A stretch of DNA of 24,640 bases from a virus, in the IMG/VR virus record IMGVR_UViG_3300017744_005557, positions 1-24,640 of that record; one strand, given 5' to 3'. This document shows positions 19,330-24,640 of the stretch, in pieces; positions within the stretch are counted from its first letter, which is position 1; every line of letters begins with the position of its first letter. The position numbers were made by a program, and so were the translations under genes. The notes under the pieces were generated by a model, which did no database searches, had not been told where the DNA came from, and saw only the letters and a list, made by a program, of their open reading frames with translations.

Positions 19330-19345
19330 CTTTACACATCATCCT

Positions 19346-19534
19346 TTAGTCGTTTCGTAAAACTTCAATATTCTTAGACAAGAAAGGGATCAACTCTCCT
19401 CCGTCTATCATCACTATGTATACGGTCTTGGCGTAGGCTCTAGCTGGTATGACCTCAACAACAATACCAGTGTGACGACCCAGTGTATTACAGGTGACTA
19501 GGTCGCCACACTCTGGTGATTGCTTTTTATCCAA
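19346..19534 (-). CDS. Small SH3/KOW-like protein
   Basis: 62 aa. CGDLVTCNTLGRHTGIVVEV, then AYAKTVYIVMIDGGELIPFL and NIEVLRND fit the barrel pattern 'GDLV......G.VV.......V...DG......I.V'. The first codon is TTG with no clear ribosome site, so the start is uncertain; coupling to the upstream gene (10 nt away) is likely. Member of the window's barrel family. Confidence 0.68.
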   Translation of the reverse strand: MDKKQSPECGDLVTCNTLGRHTGIVVEVIPARAYAKTVYIVMIDGGELIPFLSKNIEVLRND

Positions 19535-19543
19535 CAGAATGTC

Positions 19544-20602
19544 TTAACATGGATAGCATTTTCGAATCTCGTCCCACTTTAGATTATAGTCATCATCAAC
19601 TACCTTTTTAGCTGCCTTGCGTGTTGAAAGTTCTTCCAAAGCCTCTAGATGGCCAGATTTAATCTTATCATAGATTACTTGATAAGGGTTTTCTAGGCTA
19701 GCCAAACTTGCAAAGCGATCATTACGAGGTTCATTATACAAAGCATGAGCTAAATCATGTTCTAATTTACACCACGAAGAACCTCGGGTCGACATCCAAT
19801 GTTTACTCGTTTGCCAGCTTCTATTATTAGCTCTAAAGATATGGTAACACTGAATTACAGGTACTTCTTTTTCTTTCATATCTTTATAAAGCTTTACAAA
19901 CTCTTCTTCAAGTTGTGAGTGTTTATTCAACTCTTCAACTCCAAGCTTACCAACGTACCTCTTGCTAACAATCCCGTAGCTCTCTGTCTCATCTCTTAGA
20001 TCGGTCTTCCAAAGATACTCGCCTTGATTTGTCACACTACCATTTACCACATGAGAACCAAAAGGCGCTTTGCTTAAGCCGGAAGAAATCAGGATGTGTT
20101 TGCTTTCAGAAACTCTAGGAAAACTAAGCAGGTCCGAGATCTTGTACATGAAGTCGTAATTCTCTTTCTTGAACTCTCGAACCTTCTTTTGACTCTCTGC
20201 TAGAGCATCAATTATAGTGTTAGAAAAGTCTTCTAAGGATTCTGTTCCGAAATACTTCTGAGCGAGGTCTCCGTATTCGCTGTAAGGTACGGTGCCATCA
20301 TAATAATTGCCAAGTAAACGACTTAGATTACGAACAATATATTCCTGATCCTTAACAGCTCTATCAACTAGAGAACGCTTACCTGCAAACTCTTCGTCCA
20401 ATGAAGCCCTACACTCTCTACGTTGTTCTTCATTGTGCCGGTGCTGTGAATATGAGTTGTTGTAATTGCTATAGCTTCTTGCTGAATATGTACTCACTGG
20501 TGTGTATCCTTCATCATCGTAATCATCATAACCGTCGTCTTCTTCATTGTTCCAGCGTCCGCCGCCAGATGGATTTCCTGTTGTTGATGGCCAACCTCCC
20601 AT
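19544..20602 (-). CDS. Hypothetical protein with acidic Tyr/Ser-rich N-terminus
   Basis: 352 aa, not recognised. Residues 1-60 are low complexity: Gly/Pro-rich, then acidic-Tyr (EEDDGYDDYDDEGY), then Ser/Tyr/Asn-rich, so probably disordered. The rest looks folded and mostly helical (SLVDRAVKDQEYIVRNLSRL, FSNTIIDALAESQKKVREFK), with a C-terminal part containing SSWCKLEHDLAHALYNEPRN. H-D-L-A-H recalls zinc-protease helices but lacks the catalytic Glu, so I do not call a protease. AGGAG ribosome site; overlaps the upstream gene's stop (TAATG). The largest unknown in region 6. Confidence 0.68.
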   Translation of the reverse strand: MGGWPSTTGNPSGGGRWNNEEDDGYDDYDDEGYTPVSTYSARSYSNYNNSYSQHRHNEEQRRECRASLDEEFAGKRSLVDRAVKDQEYIVRNLSRLLGNYYDGTVPYSEYGDLAQKYFGTESLEDFSNTIIDALAESQKKVREFKKENYDFMYKISDLLSFPRVSESKHILISSGLSKAPFGSHVVNGSVTNQGEYLWKTDLRDETESYGIVSKRYVGKLGVEELNKHSQLEEEFVKLYKDMKEKEVPVIQCYHIFRANNRSWQTSKHWMSTRGSSWCKLEHDLAHALYNEPRNDRFASLASLENPYQVIYDKIKSGHLEALEELSTRKAAKKVVDDDYNLKWDEIRKCYPC

Positions 20603-21099
20603 TATACTTCTCCTTTAGTTCTTTTTTGCCATGCCTCAGACAGCATGTAAGCATCGTAGTTCCCTAGCTCATAGTGTTCTGCCTCTTTAGCTTCCTCAGA
20701 CGTTGGAGCCCACTGGTATTGCGAAAGATCAAAATTTAAGACAGGCTGGAGCTGGGCGTCTTTTAAGCAGGTCGGAAAAGCTGGGTCTTCATTGCTGACG
20801 ATAAGGGCGTCTCCATGTAGGGAACCAATCTTAGGAGCAGTAGCTGCAGGAGCAAACTCGGCTTTAGCGTACTCGGGCAGCATATCTTCATGGTTCTGGT
20901 AGGCTTTAAACTCTTCAGACGTTACCCAGTCAACGAGCTGGCTCGATATGTATCGGTGGATACTAACTACTCGACTTACGTCGTCACCCCGCTGCAGACA
21001 GCTCCATAAAGCAATTCCTTGTCTGTGATTTTGTCCGGTCATCATCGCTACGATCTCTTGATCGGTTGCGTTATCTACCCACTCTTCAATCTTGCTCAT
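20602..21099 (-). CDS. Hypothetical protein
   Basis: 165 aa, first gene behind promoter P5. Not recognised. N-terminal helices KIEEWVDNATDQEIVAMMTG and HRQGIALWSCLQRGDDVSRV, then VSIHRYISSQLVDWVTSEEF, a Pro/Ala-rich middle, and a C-terminal helix AEHYELGNYDAYMLSEAWQK. AAAGG upstream of ATG. Its promoter leader carries a short upstream ORF, MDYPSRV (21135-21112). No functional call. Confidence 0.65.
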   Translation of the reverse strand: MSKIEEWVDNATDQEIVAMMTGQNHRQGIALWSCLQRGDDVSRVVSIHRYISSQLVDWVTSEEFKAYQNHEDMLPEYAKAEFAPAATAPKIGSLHGDALIVSNEDPAFPTCLKDAQLQPVLNFDLSQYQWAPTSEEAKEAEHYELGNYDAYMLSEAWQKRTKGEV

Positions 21100-21159
21100 A
21101 TCATGAGCCTTTCATACCCTACTAGGGTAATCCATTCCGCAAGAAATAAAGACCTATTC

Positions 21160-21215
21160 CTTATTCCTTATAGTTTATAATACCACACCTGCCGGTTGGC
21201 TTGCACGATTGTCTA
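21160..21215 (-). promoter_or_regulatory. Conserved promoter P5
   Basis: Minus strand AGACAATCGTGCAA (CGTGCAA 21201-21207), 18 bp, GG-TATTAT (21177-21182), AAACTATAAGGAATAAGGA. From TATTAT downstream it is practically identical to P6. Drives the 21099-to-18417 unit. Confidence 0.75.
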
Positions 21216-21219
21216 TTTT

Positions 21220-21447
21220 TTATGCTGTTTTCTTAAACCAAAGAGAAGGACCGGTTACAACCTTCCCCTTCATGGCAGCGGCTTTGGTCTCATTCCAGAA
21301 CCTTAAGAACAATGTCCATGTCCCGAATTCACCGGGATGGACACCGGAGTCGACGACCTCCCGCCACGCACGTGATCGGGTCATCAATGGGTTCGTATGT
21401 TCTTTAACTGCTGTTCTTACTTTCTCAGCTAGCTCTTCATGCTTCAT
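21220..21447 (-). CDS. Small hypothetical protein
   Basis: 75 aa. KHEELAEKVRTAVKEHTNPL is a helix; TRSRAWREVVDSGVHPGEFG and TWTLFLRFWNETKAAAMKG follow, Trp-rich and basic. AAGGAG upstream. Second gene of the two-gene unit behind P6. Not recognised. Confidence 0.62.
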   Translation of the reverse strand: MKHEELAEKVRTAVKEHTNPLMTRSRAWREVVDSGVHPGEFGTWTLFLRFWNETKAAAMKGKVVTGPSLWFKKTA

Positions 21448-21458
21448 TAGTAGACTCC

Positions 21459-21641
21459 TTACCAGAACCGAACGTTAGGGGTGTCACCTTTAGCTTTGAT
21501 GAAAGCCTTAAGGGAACTGAGCTTGTTACGAGTGTAAACAATACGCTCGCCGTCCTCCTTGACGTGAACCGCAACGAACCACTTAGAGCGGCCGGCTTGT
21601 TTCATAGTGATATCGAAATTTCTTTTATTTGTTTTGTACAT
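21459..21641 (-). CDS. Small basic hypothetical protein
   Basis: 60 aa, pI clearly basic. Beta-hairpin-like start KRNFDITMKQAGRSKWFVAV, then HVKEDGERIVYTRNKLSSLK and a helix AFIKAKG. AAGGAG upstream, first gene behind P6. May bind nucleic acid; unproven. Confidence 0.65.
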   Translation of the reverse strand: MYKTNKRNFDITMKQAGRSKWFVAVHVKEDGERIVYTRNKLSSLKAFIKAKGDTPNVRFW

Positions 21642-21650
21642 TCTGTACTC

Positions 21651-21705
21651 CTTATTCCTTATAGTTTATAATACCATGGAATCAAGGTAGTTTGCACGAA
21701 TGTCT
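21651..21705 (-). promoter_or_regulatory. Conserved promoter P6
   Basis: Minus strand AGACATTCGTGCAA (CGTGCAA 21692-21698), 18 bp, GG-TATTAT (21668-21673), AAACTATAAGGAATAAGGAG. The transcript would begin just upstream of the ribosome site of the 21459-21641 gene. Confidence 0.75.
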
Positions 21706-21713
21706 ATTTTTTT

Positions 21714-21896
21714 TTAATTTTCTTGCAGTTTAATGATTTCGTCTTCAATACCTTGGGCTTTCTCAGTAAGCTTTGCGTAAGTCCTAAGATCACCATTTCG
21801 TTGGGCAATCATTGCTTGGGTCTGAATATTCGATAGCTCTCTCTTCTTTTTGCTCAATGGATCGCCTATTCCTAATAGTGACATAAGCCAGTTCAT
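21714..21896 (-). CDS. Small coiled-coil protein
   Basis: 60 aa. Short hydrophobic N-terminus MNWLMSLLGIGDPLSKKKRE followed by one long helix (LSNIQTQAMIAQRNGDLRTY, AKLTEKAQGIEDEIIKLQEN). GGAGA ribosome site. Probably oligomeric; unknown function. Last gene of the P7 unit. Confidence 0.62.
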   Translation of the reverse strand: MNWLMSLLGIGDPLSKKKRELSNIQTQAMIAQRNGDLRTYAKLTEKAQGIEDEIIKLQEN

Positions 21897-21925
21897 GATT
21901 TATCTCCGTGGTTTGGGGTTTCTTG

Positions 21926-22156
21926 TTAGCGCTTTTTAACGTAACATGCGTGCTCTGACGTGACCGTATTGTTAGCCCATAGTATTGTATAAGCTCTTTG
22001 ATTATATCCGATTGCAGGCTTATTTTGTCTTTCTCTCATTTCAACTTTTAGTACTACACCCGGGTTCTTAAGACTATCTTCTGGATGACTAAAGACCCAT
22101 GAGTTGGCGTAAAAGTCTACAATATCTCCAATACGTATTTCTTCTTGTTTACTCAT
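21926..22156 (-). CDS. Small SH3/KOW-like protein
   Basis: 76 aa. IRIGDIVDFYANSWVFSHPE, then NPGVVLKVEMRERQNKPAIG and YTILWANNTVTSEHACYVKK match the barrel pattern with a longer first loop. Overlaps the 46-aa membrane gene upstream by 8 nt. Member of the barrel family. Confidence 0.75.
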   Translation of the reverse strand: MSKQEEIRIGDIVDFYANSWVFSHPEDSLKNPGVVLKVEMRERQNKPAIGYNQRAYTILWANNTVTSEHACYVKKR

Positions 22157-22289
22157 CGTCTTTTCTCAAGAACGTTGCGTGAAGCCACATCAAAATGCCA
22201 AATACCAAAAGTAGCTTCCAGAATACATGTCCTGGAGGGATTTGAATCTCTTGATATCTTTCGAATAATGACGTCACTTCCGGTTTCAT
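22149..22289 (-). CDS. 46-aa single-span membrane protein
   Basis: ATG 22289 to TAA 22149. Starts MKPEVTSLFERYQEIQIPPG, then a membrane helix VFWKLLLVFGILMWLHATF and a charged tail LRKDDE. Its ATG overlaps the upstream stop (ATGA, 22286-22289) and its end overlaps the next start, so the frame fits exactly into the gene string; this is the main evidence that it is real. Function unknown. Confidence 0.7.
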   Translation of the reverse strand: MKPEVTSLFERYQEIQIPPGHVFWKLLLVFGILMWLHATFLRKDDE

Positions 22290-22633
22290 TTTATCTCCAC
22301 CCACTGCATTGAGTGAGGCTCTACAACAGACTCAGCGCCATCATACTCATCAATGTAGTATTTGTTACCGCGTAGCTTATGGATTGCTAGCCTTGAACCT
22401 TGAGCACTAGCAGCCTCAAGACCAAGCTCTTTAATAGCAAGAATAAGAAGCGGGTCATGTCTTGGATATCCGCTTAGGTGGCCTACCCATATTTCATCCT
22501 CATCGCTTAAAGAAAGCATTTCTTGAGCATCTTCGCAGCCCCTGTCAGCCATAAATTGAGCACATTTTCTTGATACCCCAAATCCGCCATAGTCGTCGTT
22601 ATAAGCAACGTAGTGTATGATCTTACTTTTCAT
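22286..22633 (-). CDS. Conserved viral hypothetical (YGGFGxS / RHDP / DEYDG family)
   Basis: 115 aa. Motifs in order: YNDDYGGFGVSRKC (11-24), GYPRHDPLLILAIKELG, then ASAQGSRLAIHKLRGNKYYI, DEYDGAESV and W near the C-terminus. I recall this same order in hypothetical proteins of phages and of large eukaryotic DNA viruses (YNxxYGGFGLS ... RHDP ... DEYDG.E.V). No function is known to me. ATGA overlaps on both sides. Confidence 0.8.
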   Translation of the reverse strand: MKSKIIHYVAYNDDYGGFGVSRKCAQFMADRGCEDAQEMLSLSDEDEIWVGHLSGYPRHDPLLILAIKELGLEAASAQGSRLAIHKLRGNKYYIDEYDGAESVVEPHSMQWVEIK

Positions 22634-22854
22634 TTTTTGATTACCTCCAGATCACTTTGGCGCGCCCGGACGATATCTCCGTTAGCTGTCATATAATCAA
22701 CTGCAGGTTCATTATAATCCCAACCGAAGGAATCTTCACATATTTTTAAAATAATCCCGTGCTCACCCCACCCTCTTAGGTTAGAAGCTACTTCATTGAT
22801 AGGAACATCTCCTGCCTTCCGGGATCTATACCTTATCAAATCGCCCACCTTCAC
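22630..22854 (-). CDS. Small SH3/KOW-like protein (MKVGDLI)
   Basis: 74 aa. MKVGDLIRYRSRKAGDVPIN, GWGEHGIILKICEDS, AVDYMTANGDIVRARQSDLE and VIKK: clear barrel pattern, ending in the '.LEVI' strand also present in the 22851 and 23264 products. ATGA overlaps at both ends. Adjacent paralogues suggest tandem duplication. Confidence 0.8.
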   Translation of the reverse strand: MKVGDLIRYRSRKAGDVPINEVASNLRGWGEHGIILKICEDSFGWDYNEPAVDYMTANGDIVRARQSDLEVIKK

Positions 22855-23060
22855 CTAACTACCTCGACTAAGCTTTCAGCGATATCATATACCTCTTTAG
22901 TCTTAGGGTAATAAACAGTTACGCAAGGATGTATTGGGTTACCCGCCATCTCCTTTGACAGAATGATACCGGAACCAAGTCTATCCCTTTGCTCTTTAGC
23001 GGGTTGGTGTTTCCAGCCCTCTAGAGGCAGTTTTCTAATCACTAAGTCACCAATATTCAT
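22851..23060 (-). CDS. Small SH3/KOW-like protein (MNIGDLV)
   Basis: 69 aa. MNIGDLVIRKLPLEGWKHQP, then RLGSGIILSKEMAGNPIHPC and VTVYYPKTKEVYDIAESLVE. Same barrel order as the neighbour downstream, with little identity outside GDL, G.IL and V.Y. Function unknown. Confidence 0.8.
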   Translation of the reverse strand: MNIGDLVIRKLPLEGWKHQPAKEQRDRLGSGIILSKEMAGNPIHPCVTVYYPKTKEVYDIAESLVEVVR

Positions 23061-23063
23061 GTG

Positions 23064-23264
23064 CTACTTCCCTATATTCTTTGCGTCATCGATAGTGCCT
23101 ATGTACTGATATGCACCTTTATTAAAGGCCGGCGCAACGCACTTTGACCTTCTTGTGACTTCTATCTTAGCATTTGCTTCACCACAGTCTAGACAGGTTT
23201 TATACCCTAGCTTCTTACGCTTAACGCTGTATTCATTCCAGCATTCATTACAAATAGCAATCAT
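23064..23264 (-). CDS. Small zinc-ribbon protein
   Basis: 66 aa. CNEC (5-8) and CLDC (24-27) form a CxxC-x15-CxxC zinc ribbon. The rest, KCVAPAFNKGAYQYIG, matches a 'APAFNKGAYQ.I' tail that I recall from short phage proteins. Nucleic-acid binding is likely for the fold. Stop/start overlap (TAATG) with the gene upstream. Confidence 0.78.
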   Translation of the reverse strand: MIAICNECWNEYSVKRKKLGYKTCLDCGEANAKIEVTRRSKCVAPAFNKGAYQYIGTIDDAKNIGK

Positions 23265-23476
23265 TACTTTATAACCTCGATATAGTCTTCATCAGCTGTA
23301 AACGTTTTAACCTCGCCGTCAACAAGAACGCGGACGTATGTCGTGACCTCAGTGATCGCGTACTTTTCGCTAAATAAATCTGTTACTTCCTCGATATCAA
23401 CAATAGTACCGAAGAACTTTTTGCCTTCCGATTTTTCAACGATATAAGATACCTTTACCATATCACCGATCTTCAT
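23264..23476 (-). CDS. Small SH3/KOW-like protein (MKIGDMV)
   Basis: 70 aa from ATG 23476, chosen because GGGAAG precedes it; an ATG at 23488 would overlap that site. MKIGDMVKVSYIVEKSEGKK, FFGTIVDIEEVTD, TYVRVLVDGEVKTFTADEDY, IEVIK: strongest form of the barrel pattern in this window. Overlaps the membrane protein gene upstream by 14 nt. Confidence 0.78.
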   Translation of the reverse strand: MKIGDMVKVSYIVEKSEGKKFFGTIVDIEEVTDLFSEKYAITEVTTYVRVLVDGEVKTFTADEDYIEVIK

Positions 23477-23696
23477 TACACTTCCCAACTTTAGAGTTCA
23501 GTCTGGCATTCTCACCCTCTAAAGCAATTGCATAAGAGATAACTCCGCTACACTTATTTGTTACTTCTTCAATGCATTCTGCAAAAGCGTCTTCTTTTTC
23601 TAGCGCCTCATTGTATGTCGTATAAGCGATTGTGACCAGAGCAAGATTCCCGAGCAGAAAAATTGCGTTTAGAGGATTGATTTTTAATAACTTCAT
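23463..23696 (-). CDS. Small membrane-anchored protein
   Basis: 77 aa. N-terminal membrane helix LNAIFLLGNLALVTIAYTTY (9-28), then a periplasmic or cytoplasmic helix EALEKEDAFAECIEEVTNKC and SYAIALEGENARLNSKVGKC with three Cys. Resembles the layout of spanin- or Rz-like proteins (anchor plus coiled coil) but is short and no lysis genes are adjacent, so I leave it unassigned. Confidence 0.68.
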   Translation of the reverse strand: MKLLKINPLNAIFLLGNLALVTIAYTTYNEALEKEDAFAECIEEVTNKCSGVISYAIALEGENARLNSKVGKCNEDR

Positions 23697-23697
23697 A

Positions 23698-24045
23698 TTA
23701 CACCTTCGGGCGGCTGTTAACTTTGCGACCCATTCCTTCCATGTTTAGTTCTGGTTTAAGTACCGCGATTAGCTCTCGTTCTCTTTTATGAGCTTCTTTC
23801 TTGCCTCTGATCACTTCCATGATTTCCCTATTGAAGTTTTCTACACCATGCTCTCTGATAGAAATACTGAGTAGATTTTCTCTTCCATAGTCCAGAGCGT
23901 TTCTTACGTGAGCTTCCCAGCGGATTTTTGCAGAGCGTTTAAAAGCACGACCTCGTACGAACGTAATCCCAATATACCGTTCTCCATTAGGAGCAACGAT
24001 TTGATAAATAATGTGATTTCTATCGCTTCTTTTCTTCCGTGCCAT
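23698..24045 (-). CDS. GIY-YIG endonuclease
   Basis: 115 aa. IIYQIVAPNGERYIGIT (12-28) is the GIY-YIG core (first motif changed to IYQ), followed by basic residues in RAFKRSAKIRWEAHVRNA, the GVENFNREIMEVI strand-helix, a Glu in RERELIAVLKPE and N101 in LNMEG, as in the family. No C-terminal DNA-binding (NUMOD) domain, so it is a minimal nuclease domain. Such genes are often free-standing homing endonucleases in T4-like phages. First gene of the unit behind promoter P7, co-directional with small genes. Confidence 0.85.
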   Translation of the reverse strand: MARKKRSDRNHIIYQIVAPNGERYIGITFVRGRAFKRSAKIRWEAHVRNALDYGRENLLSISIREHGVENFNREIMEVIRGKKEAHKRERELIAVLKPELNMEGMGRKVNSRPKV

Positions 24046-24054
24046 GTTGGCTCC

Positions 24055-24108
24055 TTACTCTCTATAATAATATTATACTATAGTTCAGTAAGCTTTTGCA
24101 CGATTATC
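24055..24108 (-). promoter_or_regulatory. Conserved promoter P7
   Basis: Minus strand GATAATCGTGCAA (CGTGCAA 24096-24102), 18 bp, TATAAT (24072-24077), ATTATTATAGAG. Drives the GIY-YIG gene and the small genes down to about 21714. Confidence 0.75.
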
Positions 24109-24115
24109 AAAAAAA

Positions 24116-24292
24116 TTATCGCCATTCCCATTCATCAAAATCTTCGCCGCAATGCTCGTACATCCAAGATAACGCATCTTCTTCCTCTTTTTTGTCGAGG
24201 CAATCTATTCTGTGAAAGTCATCGGTTCCCGGGATTGTAAACTCTAAAGTCACGGGGTACCAGTCTTCATCGTCAATTTCAGGAATCGTCAT
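24116..24292 (-). CDS. 58-aa acidic hypothetical protein
   Basis: ATG 24292 to TAA 24116. MTIPEIDDEDWYPVTLEFTI, then PGTDDFHRIDCLDKKEEEDA and LSWMYEHCGEDFDEWEWR: acidic, Trp-rich, strand-loop-helix. Overlaps the 33-codon membrane gene by 14 nt. Unknown. Its end lies just before the -35 region of P7. Confidence 0.62.
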   Translation of the reverse strand: MTIPEIDDEDWYPVTLEFTIPGTDDFHRIDCLDKKEEEDALSWMYEHCGEDFDEWEWR

Positions 24293-24380
24293 CGTCTTCC
24301 CACCCTCCTGTAAGAAGTAAAAGTGCTACAGTTGTACCACAAATAATTGCTGTTAAAATCCAAACTACTGTTATAGTCAT
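24279..24380 (-). CDS. 33-aa membrane peptide
   Basis: ATG 24380 to TGA 24279. MTITVVWILTAIICGTTVAL LLL forms a membrane helix, followed by a short acidic tail GGWEDDDDS. ATGA overlap with the lipoprotein gene's stop (24377-24380) supports translation. Function unknown. Confidence 0.58.
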   Translation of the reverse strand: MTITVVWILTAIICGTTVALLLLTGGWEDDDDS

Positions 24381-24640
24381 TGTTGTAAGCTCCAACAGAC
24401 ATTCGCTGCAAAGCAACCGCCAGCTAAGTCCATCAACGCAAGATCCCCCACACAATCTTGTGGTTCTGCGCTACGAGGATTGCAAAGCGTGAATACATTC
24501 TCAACGTTATCCTGCGTAGGTTCCCCACAATAAATCACTGTATGAGAATAGTTGTCGTTATAAGGTTGACATTCTCCTTGGACTTCAACAAACTCTTCTC
24601 CACATCCAAATAGCGCTAAAGCTAAAATATAATACTTCAT
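24377..24640 (-). CDS. Small Cys-rich lipoprotein
   Basis: 87 aa. Short signal MKYYILALALFGCG with lipobox ALFGC, so Cys13 would be lipidated; the mature part has seven further Cys (GECQPYND, VIYCGEPT, FTLCNPRS, QDCVGDLA, GGCFAANVC), fit for disulphides in the periplasm. The ATG is at the very edge of the window, so a longer upstream start cannot be excluded. With the 262-aa protease, a second lipoprotein in this window. Superinfection exclusion or lysis roles are possible, unproven. Confidence 0.7.
   Translation of the reverse strand: MKYYILALALFGCGEEFVEVQGECQPYNDNYSHTVIYCGEPTQDNVENVFTLCNPRSAEPQDCVGDLALMDLAGGCFAANVCWSLQQ

Noticed and set aside
19544-20602. Metalloprotease call from HDLAH
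   Set aside because: Lacks the catalytic Glu of HExxH, and no third ligand motif is evident.
22225-22260. tRNA T-arm-like sequence ATTCAAATCCC on the minus strand
   Set aside because: No matching acceptor stem or anticodon arm; it codes for part of the 46-aa membrane protein.
23463-23696. Spanin/Rz-like call for the 77-aa membrane protein
   Set aside because: Anchor plus coil fits many small phage proteins; no holin, endolysin or outer-membrane partner is adjacent.
24377-24640. Calling the lipoprotein a partial gene cut by the window edge
   Set aside because: A plausible ATG and signal peptide fit exactly; a longer start remains possible but nothing in the window requires it.

Overview
The window looks like a piece of a large tailed-phage genome (Caudoviricetes, probably a myovirus-sized marine phage of a Gram-negative host). 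The evidence is dense packing of short genes, mostly unknown, on one strand with ATGA/TAATG overlaps; an XPD/DinG-type helicase, a GIY-YIG nuclease and a MoxR-type AAA+ ATPase; and lipoprotein signal peptides, which imply an outer membrane. I see no tRNA, rRNA, CRISPR array or transposase. Host and taxon are inference; no virion hallmark gene (terminase, portal, capsid) lies here.

Region 1 (39-3760, minus strand) is one operon: an HAD-type phosphomannomutase of the eukaryotic PMM family, an Fe-S helicase, a HIGH-motif nucleotidyltransferase, a mannose-6-phosphate-isomerase-like cupin and a Nudix hydrolase. Four of the five could make or trim activated sugars. A lone plus-strand gene (3808-4596) encodes a lipoprotein trypsin-like protease.

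Region 2 (4582-10117, minus) is the most unusual part. After four small genes, including a Dps/ferritin-like protein, come eight adjacent genes whose products share a 14-residue N-terminus (MKITRxQLRxIIKE) on otherwise unrelated, mostly acidic bodies; a ninth, diverged copy follows. The tag ends in I/L-x-E, the site cut by T4-type prohead proteases, and resembles in layout the N-terminal capsid-targeting peptide of T4 internal proteins. I propose a cargo set packaged into the capsid.

Region 3 (10118-12814) starts with a GC-rich divergent intergenic block, then a small plus-strand membrane protein, then small minus-strand genes and a GGCCCC-hairpin block.

Region 4 (12874-17840) holds a VWA-like/metallopeptidase protein and its MoxR-type AAA+ partner plus several unknowns. 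Here, and again in region 6, transcription units begin with the same promoter: CGTGCAA, exactly 18 bp, then TATAAT/TATTAT. Seven copies are seen (the 17.8-kb one is diverged). Four also share a short hairpin/upstream-AUG leader.

Region 5 (17840-18416) has no genes. It holds TGTAAC iterons in both orientations and six GTGT words spaced exactly 10 bp apart, a candidate origin or regulatory locus.

Region 6 (18417-24640, minus) contains many small genes: a zinc-knuckle protein, a DUF5522-like Cys-rich protein, a scattered family of small beta-barrel 'xxGDxV' proteins, a GIY-YIG nuclease, small membrane peptides and a small lipoprotein.
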